Shown: positions 9,649 to 15,881, counted from the first letter of the stretch. The stretch is 23,272 nucleotides of DNA from Caryophanales bacterium UBA6331 (GCA_002438065.1 DJSP01000033.1:1-23272), one strand, 5' to 3'. Translations and numbers: made by a program. Notes: generated by a model from the sequence alone, not told the origin.

Positions 9649-10149
9649 ATGTATATTACTGAAACTACTGAAAACGTAAGAAACTTATGGAAACAATTAG
9701 AAGTTCAAGATGATTTAAGCAAATTGAAATTTTTAATTTATATATTTGGGTTATTAAATAACAATCAAATAAATGATAAAAATGAGGCTAATCCAAATTT
9801 GATTGAAGAGGATATTATAATTTTTAATTTAGAAAATATAGGATTTCCTTTAAATGCAGGAACTATGTTATTACAACACTTCATGATGTTGTACAATAAC
9901 ATAACTAAAACTAACAGCATCTACGAAGATAATGGAAATGTTATTGGATTAGAATATAATGAAATAGAAAATGAAATGAATTCACAATTTGAAAAGTTGA
10001 ATTTTAATGAAAAATTAGATATCTTTAGTGAAATTGTTATTAGCTATGATAATGAAACTTATTTTGATAAAAAGATAACTATTATGCCTTTTGACTCGGA
10101 ACTAAGTGGATTTGAATTAGCAAATATGATACAAAAATGCAAAATTTAA
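9649..10149 (+). CDS. Hypothetical protein of the ICE (166 aa)
   Basis: An excellent AAGGAGG site precedes the ATG, so translation is likely strong. The product is soluble, acidic, mainly helical in its first half (residues 1 to 45 and 75 to 100) with a Gly-Phe-Pro-Leu turn near 72, and has no membrane segment or recognised motif. It stands alone between a 232-base gap and an attenuator-like leader, so it is probably its own transcript or the last gene of the transfer operon. Nothing in the sequence shows its job. Its place next to the recombination module makes a regulatory or maintenance role possible, without direct support. Confidence 0.65.
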   Translation: MYITETTENVRNLWKQLEVQDDLSKLKFLIYIFGLLNNNQINDKNEANPNLIEEDIIIFNLENIGFPLNAGTMLLQHFMMLYNNITKTNSIYEDNGNVIGLEYNEIENEMNSQFEKLNFNEKLDIFSEIVISYDNETYFDKKITIMPFDSELSGFELANMIQKCKI

Positions 10150-10220
10150 ATCAAAAGCATAAAATGTTATTTGAAAACTTAATATTTAATAATAATTATG
10201 AAATATAATATTTTCATTTA

Positions 10221-10275
10221 AAATATTGAGTTTTTAAATTGGTTTGAAAGACTCAATATTTGAGTTCTTTTTTTC
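10221..10275 (+). promoter_or_regulatory. Two mutually exclusive hairpins: attenuator-like leader of the recombination module
   Basis: AAATATTGAGT (10221-10231) is perfectly complementary to ACTCAATATTT (10251-10261), giving an 11-bp stem with a 19-base loop. The 3' arm can instead pair with the bases after it: ACTCAA (10251-10256) with TTGAGT (10260-10265), looped by TAT and followed by a TCTTTTTTT run. The first structure would block the second, which looks like an intrinsic terminator. Anti-terminator and terminator thus share one arm, the geometry of transcription attenuators. It lies 38 bases before the small gene at 10313 and upstream of the recombinase. The signal that would switch it is not visible. 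A simple terminator for the gene ending at 10149 is the alternative. Confidence 0.55.
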
Positions 10276-10312
10276 ATTTAGTTAAATATGTTTAAATGAG
10301 GAGGAGAAAAAA

Positions 10313-10513
10313 TTGAATAATAGTCCTTCTATTGATATTGCCAAAAAAATAATACAAAAGGCAATAATCAATGAACTTTGCAAAAAGGATGTTATAGATT
10401 TTTATCAATATAATACTATTATCAAAAATATAAATGAAGATATTTTAAAATTAGAAGCAAAAATGTCAGAGGAAAAAGAAAAAAATAATATTGTTGTTAA
10501 AATACCAATTTAA
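10313..10513 (+). CDS. Small helical protein preceding the recombinase (66 aa)
   Basis: It starts at TTG, chosen because a strong GAGGAGGAG lies about 6 bases upstream and no ATG is placed as well. The product is a Lys/Ile/Asn-rich helical protein without Walker or zinc motifs. The segment around residues 15 to 45 (helix, FYQYN turn, helix) recalls short SHOCT-like proteins that often lie directly before serine recombinases in Firmicutes ICEs, but I cannot confirm that family. The recombinase starts 15 bases later with its own GGAGG, so they are surely co-transcribed. A role as recombination directionality factor or recombinase helper is inferred from position only. Confidence 0.6.
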   Translation: MNNSPSIDIAKKIIQKAIINELCKKDVIDFYQYNTIIKNINEDILKLEAKMSEEKEKNNIVVKIPI

Positions 10514-10528
10514 AGGAGGAAATAAACG

Positions 10529-12241
10529 ATGCTGATGAATCTGTACACTATAAGAAATATGTTATCGCAAGGTAAATCTCTTTTAGATTTACCACTTCGT
10601 GTTACTTACTATGCTCGTGTATCTACTGATCACGAAGAACAGCTAAATTCGCTAGAAAATCAGGTTATGTATTTTGAAAATTATATTAAATCTCAAACTA
10701 ATTGGATATTTGTATCTGGATATGTAGATGAAGGTATAAGTGGAACAAGTGTCAATAAAAGAGATAATTTTTTGAAAATGATAAATGATGCAAAAAAAGG
10801 AATGTTCAATTTAATATTAACAAAAGAAATATCAAGATTCTCAAGAAATACAGTAGATAGTATTCAATATACTCAAGAATTATTAACAAGTGGTGTAGGA
10901 GTATATTTCTTAAATGATAATATTAATACATTTGATTCAGATTCAGAACTTCGTTTAACCATAATGTCAAGTATTGCACAAGATGAAATTAGAAAGTTAT
11001 CAGAAAGGGTAAGATTTGGCTATAAGAGAAGTATTGAAAGAGGAATAGTCACAGGTAGTGACAATCTTTATGGATATAAAAAAAATAAAGGTAAATTAGA
11101 AATTGTTGATGAAGAAGCCGAATTAATTAAATTAATTTTTAATGAATATTCAAAAGGAAAAATGGGAACGGCAAAGTTAGGACATTATTTATATGATGAA
11201 TATAATATTAAAAGTAAAGCTGATAAACCAATAACAGGAACAGTTATAGGAAGAATAATTAGAAATCCTAAATATAAAGGTTACTATTGTGCTCATAAAG
11301 AAACTACAATCGATTATCATTCACGAAAACGAATAAGGTTTAAACCAGATGAATGGATTGTTTATAAAGATAATAAAGCATGTCCTCCAATTGTTTCAGA
11401 GGAATTATGGGATAAATGTAATGATATATTAAATGAAAACTCTATTAAACATAAAACACATACTAGAACGGATATGAGATATGCTTTATCAGGTAAAATT
11501 AAATGTTATCATGATGGTGCGACTTTTATAAAGGGAAATTATAAAAATAAAAGAACAGGTGTAGAAACTAAATATTGGGGGTGTTCAAATTATAGAAAAT
11601 ATGGCAGAGAAAAATCAAAAGGTTGTAACACTCCAATGATTTATTATGATGAATTATTAAAAATATTTAAAGTAGTTGTAAAATATATTTTAGATACAAA
11701 AAATGATGTAATAAACGAAATATATAGATTAATTAATGAAACAGAGAGTAAGTCAGATTATTCAAGAGAAATAAATGAAATAGACAAAAAAATAGATGAA
11801 GTAAAAAATGCTCGTTCAGAGCTTATTAATATGAGAGCAAGAAAAGAAATAGAAGGAGACGAATATAATGAAGCAAGAGATAAATACAATGAAGAATTAT
11901 CATCATTAGAAAAAAAGAAACAAAATTATTTAGTAATGATTAAAGGAATTGATTATAAGTTAAACATTGATTCATTTTTTAAAAAAATACAAAGTGTTAT
12001 ATTAGACGATGATGAAAGTGTATTTAGCGTATTTAGTTCTATAATAGATACAATTTTGGTTGAAAGATTAGAAGATGAAATTAATGAGAATAACGAAACT
12101 CATAAAGTAATGTTACATTTTAAATTAAATATAGTTGGCTACAATAATGGTAGCTTAAATTTAAAAGATTTTTTACTGCTTTTTAGTAACAACGAGAGAT
12201 TCAGCGGTTGCGATGGCAGAGAAAATTGCTGGAACAGTTGA
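10529..12241 (+). CDS. Large serine recombinase (ICE integrase)
   Basis: It catalyses integration and excision through a serine-DNA intermediate. Seen in order are the resolvase domain with ARVST and catalytic Ser32, the helper arginines in SRFSRN (102-107), the long E-helix ending near 165, the recombinase domain (about 175 to 310), a zinc-ribbon region (C326, C352, C366) and a coiled coil (about 410 to 470). In the ribbon the first Cys pair is altered: C-Y-H-D replaces the usual C-x-x-C. A GGAGG lies before the ATG; a second Met at codon 3 is an alternative start. The gene ends inside host DNA: from about codon 556 onward the bases also encode the carboxypeptidase remnant in another frame. 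The C-terminus must therefore differ in the excised circle. Confidence 0.95.
   Translation: MLMNLYTIRNMLSQGKSLLDLPLRVTYYARVSTDHEEQLNSLENQVMYFENYIKSQTNWIFVSGYVDEGISGTSVNKRDNFLKMINDAKKGMFNLILTKEISRFSRNTVDSIQYTQELLTSGVGVYFLNDNINTFDSDSELRLTIMSSIAQDEIRKLSERVRFGYKRSIERGIVTGSDNLYGYKKNKGKLEIVDEEAELIKLIFNEYSKGKMGTAKLGHYLYDEYNIKSKADKPITGTVIGRIIRNPKYKGYYCAHKETTIDYHSRKRIRFKPDEWIVYKDNKACPPIVSEELWDKCNDILNENSIKHKTHTRTDMRYALSGKIKCYHDGATFIKGNYKNKRTGVETKYWGCSNYRKYGREKSKGCNTPMIYYDELLKIFKVVVKYILDTKNDVINEIYRLINETESKSDYSREINEIDKKIDEVKNARSELINMRARKEIEGDEYNEARDKYNEELSSLEKKKQNYLVMIKGIDYKLNIDSFFKKIQSVILDDDESVFSVFSSIIDTILVERLEDEINENNETHKVMLHFKLNIVGYNNGSLNLKDFLLLFSNNERFSGCDGRENCWNS
12185..12215 (+). other. Right attachment site (attR) in a carboxypeptidase gene
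   Basis: To the right of about 12,195 the +3-frame reading DSAVAMAEKIAG matches the conserved stretch after the S-x-N motif in PBP5-type carboxypeptidases (usual form SGNDAAVALAE). To the left, the same frame reads LVTTR, which does not fit the family. The switch marks the element-host boundary within the S-x-N codons. The exact crossover dinucleotide cannot be fixed without the left junction. Confidence 0.75.
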
Positions 12242-12980
12242 TGCTTTTGTTAATAAAATGAATGCAAGGGCTAAAGAACTGGGGTGTACAAACACTAATT
12301 TTGTAAATGTTCATGGATTAGATACCGAAAATCATTATACAACAGCTAGAGACATGGCTATTATTGCTAGAGAATTAATTAAACATGATGATATCTTTAA
12401 CTATACAACTATTTATGAATCTTATTTAAATAAACCTGATGGAACAAGTATCTGGATGGTAAATACCAATAAATTAATTAAATATTATAATGGACTTGAT
12501 GGATTAAAAACTGGTTTTACTAAAAATGCTGGCTATTGCTTAACGAGTACGGCTAAAAGAAATGATATGCGCTTAATTTCAGTAATAATGAAAGAAGAAA
12601 CTAGTCAAAAAAGAAATGAAGAAACTACTAAATTATTGGATTATGGTTTTACTAATTATAAAATAAAAACTATTGTTAGTACGAACGATAATATAGGATC
12701 TATTTATATTTTTAATAGTAAAAAAGAAAATTATGATTTAACAATAAAAAATGATGCAACTAATTTAGAAGGATTAAATGAAACTAATAATTATAGTTAC
12801 AATGTTAATTTAGATAAAGTAAAAGCTCCTATAAAAGTAGGGGATAAAATAGGAACACTTGATGTTATAAGTAATGGTAAGGTAATTAAAAATATAGATA
12901 TTACTGTAAAAGAAGATGTTATTAAAGCTAATATATTTGATTTAATGAAAAGAAATATAAAACTTATTTTAGCGTTATAA
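12195..12980 (+). pseudogene. 3' half of a D-Ala-D-Ala carboxypeptidase gene split by the ICE
   Basis: Low-molecular-weight penicillin-binding proteins of the PBP5/DacF type trim the terminal D-Ala of peptidoglycan stem peptides. Present are the region after the S-x-N motif (DSAVAMAEKIAG), the HGLD segment, the LKTG motif (GLDGLKTGFT, near codon 100 counted from the ATG at 12213), a beta-rich PBP5-C domain and a C-terminal amphipathic anchor (IFDLMKRNIKLIL). Missing are the signal peptide, the catalytic S-x-x-K and at least part of S-x-N, which should lie left of the ICE. The ATG at 12213 is an ordinary internal Met without a ribosome binding site. The fragment should be inactive while the ICE is integrated, and restored by precise excision. 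Confidence 0.88.
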
Positions 12981-12996
12981 ATACTTAGATATAATT
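12980..12996 (+). repeat. Left copy of a direct repeat bracketing the ATPase cassette
   Basis: AATACTTAGATATAATT here is identical to 14538-14554. Similarity continues to the left with small differences (TTTTAGCGTTATA against TTTTAAGCATTATAA), for about 27 to 30 bases in all. In such AT-rich DNA a chance 17-base match somewhere in the window is not excluded. Confidence 0.5.
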
Positions 12997-13010
12997 TCTA
13001 AGTGTTTTTT
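12981..13010 (+). terminator. Terminator of the carboxypeptidase gene
   Basis: ATACTTAGA (12981-12989) pairs with TCTAAGTGT (12997-13005; one T-G wobble) around a 7-base loop and is followed by a T run. It lies directly after the carboxypeptidase stop codon and isolates the downstream ATPase gene. Confidence 0.8.
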
Positions 13011-13039
13011 ATTATAAAAATTATTGTAGTTGAAAATAG

Positions 13040-13060
13040 CCGGCAAAATTACCGGCAAAA
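13040..13060 (+). repeat. Two CCGGCAAAA direct repeats, 12-bp period
   Basis: CCGGCAAAA occurs at 13040-13048 and 13052-13060. GCCGG (13039-13043) can also pair with CCGGC (13052-13056). The GC-rich cores stand out in this AT-rich DNA. They precede the 23-bp repeats of the ATPase promoter region. Confidence 0.7.
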
Positions 13061-13074
13061 CACTAGAAAATTTT

Positions 13075-13143
13075 AAAATCTTACGGTTGAATATCTTAAA
13101 ATCTTACGGTTAAAATATTAAAAATCTTACGGTTAGAATTGCT
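13075..13143 (+). repeat. Three tandem 23-bp repeats (iteron-like) before the ATPase gene
   Basis: The 14-mer AAAATCTTACGGTT is perfectly repeated at 13075-13088, 13098-13111 and 13121-13134, exactly 23 bases apart. The 9-base spacers (GAATATCTT, AAAATATTA, AGAATTGCT) are related, so this is a degenerate 23-bp tandem repeat in three units. The last 14-mer ends five bases before the predicted -35 box. They could be binding sites for a regulator, perhaps the ATPase itself, or replication-type iterons. They are too short and too few for a CRISPR. Confidence 0.85.
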
Positions 13144-13167
13144 AATATTTAATTTTTATGCTAAAAT
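13139..13167 (+). promoter_or_regulatory. Predicted promoter of the ATPase gene (extended -10)
   Basis: TTGCTA (13139-13144), a 17-base spacer and TAAAAT (13162-13167) preceded by TG at 13159-13160 make a good sigma-A promoter. It starts just after the third 23-bp repeat and 20 bases before the ATG. Confidence 0.6.
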
Positions 13168-13186
13168 TTTACTAGGGTGATGATTT

Positions 13187-14458
13187 ATGTCTTTAAAAAA
13201 GGAAGGTTATAAACCAAGATTAATTGATAAAAAAATAGAGGAGTGTTTAAATGTTTTTGGTGCTATCTCAATTATTGGACCAAAGTGGTGTGGTAAAACA
13301 TGGACAAGTTTAGCACATTCTAAAACAGTAAAATATATAGATTCAAACGATAAGAAAATGTTTAATCTTGCTCAAATAGATGTTAATCAAATATTATTGG
13401 GAGATTATCCTATTCTTATTGATGAATGGCAACTAATTCCTCAAATTTGGGATGTTGTTCGAAGAAAATGTGATGAAGATAAGATAAAAGGAAAATTTAT
13501 TTTGACAGGTTCAGCAACTGAAAAAGAAAATACAATTAATCATTCTGGAGCTGGAAGAATATGTAAATTAAATATGGGAACTATGTCATTATTTGAATCA
13601 GGTGATTCTGAAGGAATGATTTCTCTTAAAAATTTATTTAATAATGAAGCTTTAGCAACTCATCAAACTAAGGAATTATCGCTTGAAAATATTGCAGATT
13701 TGATATTAAAAGGAGGATGGCCTGAAAATATTGATAAACCTGCTAAAGAAGCTCAAATGGTTGCTAAAAGCTATATAAAAGATATATTAGATAAAGATAT
13801 TAATGAAATAGATAATATTAAAAGAGATCGTAGTAAAATGGAAATGTTGTTAAAGTCTCTTGCAAGAAATGAATCTACTCTTGCATCAAATGAAACTTTG
13901 ATAAAAGATATTATAGAAAATGAGTATGATTCAATTAATAAAGAAACAGTTGGTGAATACCTTAACGTATTAGATAAATTACATTTAATTGAAAATCAAA
14001 AAGCATTTAATCCCAATATTAGATCAAGAGAAAATATTGGTAAATCTTCTAAAAGACATTTTACTGATCCATCACTTGCCTGTGCTTTGCTTGGACTTAA
14101 TTATGACAAATTAATTCAAGATTTAAATACTTTTGGATTCTTATTCGAGGCATTAGTAGAAAGAGATCTTAGAATTTATTCGGATTATAATGATGGAGAA
14201 TTAAGACACTTTAGAAATAATGTAAGCGGTTTAGAAGTAGATGCTATTGTGGTAAATGATGAAGGCAAATATGGTGCAATAGAAATAAAATTAGGTGCTA
14301 ATCAAATTGAAGAAGCAAAGTCAAACTTATTAAAATTTTATGAGAAGGTGGATAAAAAGCCTACATTTATGTGTATTGTATGCGGATTGTGGAATAGTGT
14401 TGTAAAAGATCCTGATACTGGAATATATATTATTCCCATAATAGCACTAAGACCGTGA
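13187..14458 (+). CDS. P-loop ATPase with DUF4143-type, PD-(D/E)xK-like C-terminus
   Basis: The 423-residue protein fits the AAA_14/DUF4143 family, common in bacteria and archaea but without a settled function. Walker A GPKWCGKT (31-38), Walker B ILIDEWQ (76-82) and the TGSA motif (107-110) form the ATPase. A winged-helix-like region follows (YLNVLDKLHLIE, about 258-269), then the FTDPSLACALLG motif (292-302). The C-terminus has FEALVERDL (320-328), GLEVDAIV (348-355) and AIEIKLG (364-370), matching the E...D...ExK spacing of PD-(D/E)xK nucleases. AGGGTG lies before the ATG. The gene stands alone after a terminator, with its own promoter and tandem repeats, and is bracketed by direct repeats, which suggests a mobile or horizontally acquired cassette. 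Defence or DNA-maintenance roles are possible but unproved. Confidence 0.85.
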   Translation: MSLKKEGYKPRLIDKKIEECLNVFGAISIIGPKWCGKTWTSLAHSKTVKYIDSNDKKMFNLAQIDVNQILLGDYPILIDEWQLIPQIWDVVRRKCDEDKIKGKFILTGSATEKENTINHSGAGRICKLNMGTMSLFESGDSEGMISLKNLFNNEALATHQTKELSLENIADLILKGGWPENIDKPAKEAQMVAKSYIKDILDKDINEIDNIKRDRSKMEMLLKSLARNESTLASNETLIKDIIENEYDSINKETVGEYLNVLDKLHLIENQKAFNPNIRSRENIGKSSKRHFTDPSLACALLGLNYDKLIQDLNTFGFLFEALVERDLRIYSDYNDGELRHFRNNVSGLEVDAIVVNDEGKYGAIEIKLGANQIEEAKSNLLKFYEKVDKKPTFMCIVCGLWNSVVKDPDTGIYIIPIIALRP

Positions 14459-14537
14459 ACGAACTAAAGAAATACGTGAAAATGTAATTTAGATTTGCAA
14501 GAATATTGTCAAATATAAAGTTTTTTAAGCATTATAA

Positions 14538-14554
14538 AATACTTAGATATAATT
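14538..14554 (+). repeat. Right copy of the direct repeat bracketing the ATPase cassette
   Basis: AATACTTAGATATAATT is identical to 12980-12996. This copy lacks the terminator's second arm, and its TATAAT (14548-14553) could serve as -10 box for the lipoprotein gene at 14583, although no good -35 box is seen 17 bases upstream (TTAAGC). Confidence 0.5.
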
Positions 14555-14582
14555 AAATAGTGAATAGAGGGTAAGGAACATT

Positions 14583-14981
14583 ATGAAGAAAATAATTCTA
14601 ATAAGTTTAATATGTATTTTTTGTTTGTGTGGTTGTAGCGATAAGAAAAGCAATGTAAATGATGAACAATTAAAAAATGAAATTATGGCTAACTTAAATA
14701 AAATTAATGAAGTTACAAATGTGACATCATCTAATCCTTATGATTATACAAATAATGAATATTATAATAATATTGTAAAATTAGGTAAGGATGCAGTTCC
14801 TGTGTTAGAAAACATGTATAAAAACAATGAACTATCTGGATTAAATGCTTATCTTTCGGCACTAGTAATACAGGATATAACAAATTGTAACTTATATGAA
14901 AAATATAATTTAGATTGGACAACAGCAGATGAATTTTATTCTTTATGGGAAAATAATAATTGTTCATTTAAAAATGTTTGA
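14583..14981 (+). CDS. Small lipoprotein of unknown function (132 aa)
   Basis: A Lys-Lys start and hydrophobic stretch (residues 4 to 15) end in the lipobox LCGC, with the lipidated Cys at 18, so the protein should be anchored on the outer face of the membrane. The mature part is about 114 residues. Its middle (about 62 to 100, KLGKDAVPVLENMYKNN and the following helix) looks like a single HEAT-like helical repeat pair. The start has AAGGA about 6 bases upstream. It is a single-gene unit between the ATPase cassette and the zinc operon. No substrate or partner can be proposed from the sequence. Confidence 0.8.
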   Translation: MKKIILISLICIFCLCGCSDKKSNVNDEQLKNEIMANLNKINEVTNVTSSNPYDYTNNEYYNNIVKLGKDAVPVLENMYKNNELSGLNAYLSALVIQDITNCNLYEKYNLDWTTADEFYSLWENNNCSFKNV

Positions 14982-15064
14982 AAATTTATGAACACTTAAT
15001 CATTATTTTAAATGAGTTATTAATTACTAAGTATACTAATGTCTAGTTATTTTTTTACTATTTA

Positions 15065-15093
15065 TTGTTTATTTTTAGTATTAGTGCTATAAT
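15065..15093 (+). promoter_or_regulatory. Promoter of the zinc operon
   Basis: TTGTTT (15065-15070), a 17-base spacer and a perfect TATAAT (15088-15093) with TG at 15085-15086 form an extended -10 promoter. Transcription should start near 15100, inside the Zur-type operator. Confidence 0.7.
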
Positions 15094-15098
15094 GAATA

Positions 15099-15113
15099 TG
15101 AAAATGATTTTCA
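15099..15113 (+). promoter_or_regulatory. Fur-family (Zur) operator, perfect 7-1-7 palindrome
   Basis: TGAAAAT-G-ATTTTCA is a perfect inverted repeat with the 7-1-7 layout of Fur/PerR/Zur boxes (compare TGATAATnATTATCA). It begins five bases after the -10 box and covers the predicted start site, an arrangement suited to repression. The repressor gene starts 15 bases further on, so autoregulation and control of the whole operon are expected. Confidence 0.75.
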
Positions 15114-15127
15114 AATTGGGTGATATA

Positions 15128-15532
15128 ATGAATAATAGAGAAAATTATAATACAAAACAGAAAGAACTAATAAATAATTATATAAAAAATATGAATGATT
15201 TATTTAGTTCAAAAGAAATTTATGAAAAGATGAAGAATGATAACCTAAATATTGGACTTACAACAATATATAGACATTTGGAAGACTTAGAAAAAAATAA
15301 TGTCTTAAAGAAGATATATGAAAATGGTATTGCCAAGTATCAATATTTAGAAAGTTGTGAATGTGATAATCATTTCTACTTAAAATGTGATAAGTGTGGT
15401 GCTATTACTCATGTTGATTGTGACTGTATTAATGATTTTACTAGTCATGTTTTAAAGAACCATTCATTTAAAGTTAAAAATGATAATATAATAATTACAG
15501 GATTGTGTAATAAATGTAAAAACAAAAGATAG
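15128..15532 (+). CDS. zur: Fur-family metal repressor, probably zinc-sensing Zur
   Basis: Fur-family dimers bind palindromic operators when loaded with metal. The 134-residue form starting MNNRENYN is chosen because GGGTG lies about 8 bases upstream and a Met 21 codons earlier would lie inside the promoter. Seen are the winged helix (GLTTIYRHLEDLEKNNVL, 43-60), the dimerisation segment with NHFYLKCDKCG (81-91) and two structural-zinc pairs C87/C90 and C127/C130. An unusual extra DCDC (C98, C100) may add a metal site. Its operon encodes ZnuA, ZnuC and ZnuB, which argues for Zur rather than Fur or PerR. The symbol is a family-level assignment. Confidence 0.87.
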   Translation: MNNRENYNTKQKELINNYIKNMNDLFSSKEIYEKMKNDNLNIGLTTIYRHLEDLEKNNVLKKIYENGIAKYQYLESCECDNHFYLKCDKCGAITHVDCDCINDFTSHVLKNHSFKVKNDNIIITGLCNKCKNKR

Positions 15533-15544
15533 GAGGAATTTTTT

Positions 15545-15841
15545 ATGAGTAGCAAAAGAATATATAAATTTTTAGTTATTGGTTTATTAGTATCAATAGT
15601 ACTAAATTTTTGCTTTTTACTAAGAAACTATAATCACGACTGCACTCATACTGAAGATTGTCCTATATGTATATTAATTCATCAAACTGAAGATAATTTA
15701 AAAAATCTAGGTTTTGGTTTTGACGACGTAACTATAGTCTTATTGTGCATAATTTTGATAAAAAATGTTTATTATAAGAGTTATAAATATAATATTATAG
15801 ATTCCACATTAGTAGATCTTAAAGTGAGGTTAAATGACTAA
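15545..15841 (+). CDS. Small membrane protein with a Cys/His motif, zinc operon (98 aa)
   Basis: GGAGG about 7 bases before the ATG fixes the start. A hydrophobic helix at about 8 to 26 is followed by HDCTHTEDCPIC (31-42), then an amphipathic stretch and a second hydrophobic helix (about 62 to 78). His31, Cys33, His35, Cys39 and Cys42 are arranged as likely metal ligands, and with two helices the motif would lie on the outer face, just where the ZnuA lipoprotein is anchored. It sits between zur and znuA, 12 and 40 bases away. Similar small Cys/His membrane proteins occur in clostridial metal operons, but I know of no tested function. A metal chaperone or sensor for ZnuA is a hypothesis. Confidence 0.75.
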   Translation: MSSKRIYKFLVIGLLVSIVLNFCFLLRNYNHDCTHTEDCPICILIHQTEDNLKNLGFGFDDVTIVLLCIILIKNVYYKSYKYNIIDSTLVDLKVRLND

Positions 15842-15843
15842 AA

Positions 15844-15874
15844 TCCATCTTTAAAATAGTAAATTAAAGATGGA
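15844..15874 (+). promoter_or_regulatory. Hairpin masking the znuA ribosome binding site
   Basis: TCCATCTTTAA (15844-15854) is perfectly complementary to TTAAAGATGGA (15864-15874), an 11-bp stem with a 9-base loop. The last three bases of the 3' arm are the first bases of the GGAGG ribosome binding site of znuA. The structure has no T run, so it is not a terminator. It may limit ZnuA translation or mark an RNA-processing site that sets ZnuA level. Confidence 0.65.
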
Positions 15875-15881
15875 GGATATA

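Larger units (their letters stand above)
1..12195 (+). mobile_element. Right-hand part of an integrative conjugative element (ICE)
   Basis: A co-directional block of genes joins a VirD4-type coupling ATPase, a giant methyltransferase/helicase polyvalent protein, several small unknown proteins and, last, a large serine recombinase that reads into a broken host gene. This is the layout of the right end of Firmicutes ICEs that use serine recombinases. The left end, relaxase, VirB4-type ATPase and mating-channel genes are not in the window, so the element extends upstream of base 1. The right limit is placed where similarity to a D-Ala-D-Ala carboxypeptidase begins, with an uncertainty of about 15 bases. 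No resistance cargo is visible in this part. Confidence 0.85.

Noticed and set aside
12213..12980. A complete gene starting at the ATG at 12213
   Set aside because: No ribosome binding site, no signal peptide, and the product begins in the middle of a known family; the frame is open further left into the element. It is a split-gene remnant.
13075..13143. A CRISPR array
   Set aside because: Units are 14 bp with 9-bp related spacers, only three copies, and no cas genes; a tandem repeat is the better reading.
15065..15127. Upstream extension of the Zur-like protein by 21 residues
   Set aside because: This stretch contains the promoter and operator; the ribosome binding site supports the Met at 15128.
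15870..15881. Upstream in-frame ATG for znuA
   Set aside because: It overlaps the GGAGG and would add MEDI before a normal Lys-Lys signal peptide start; the ATG at 15882 is correctly spaced.
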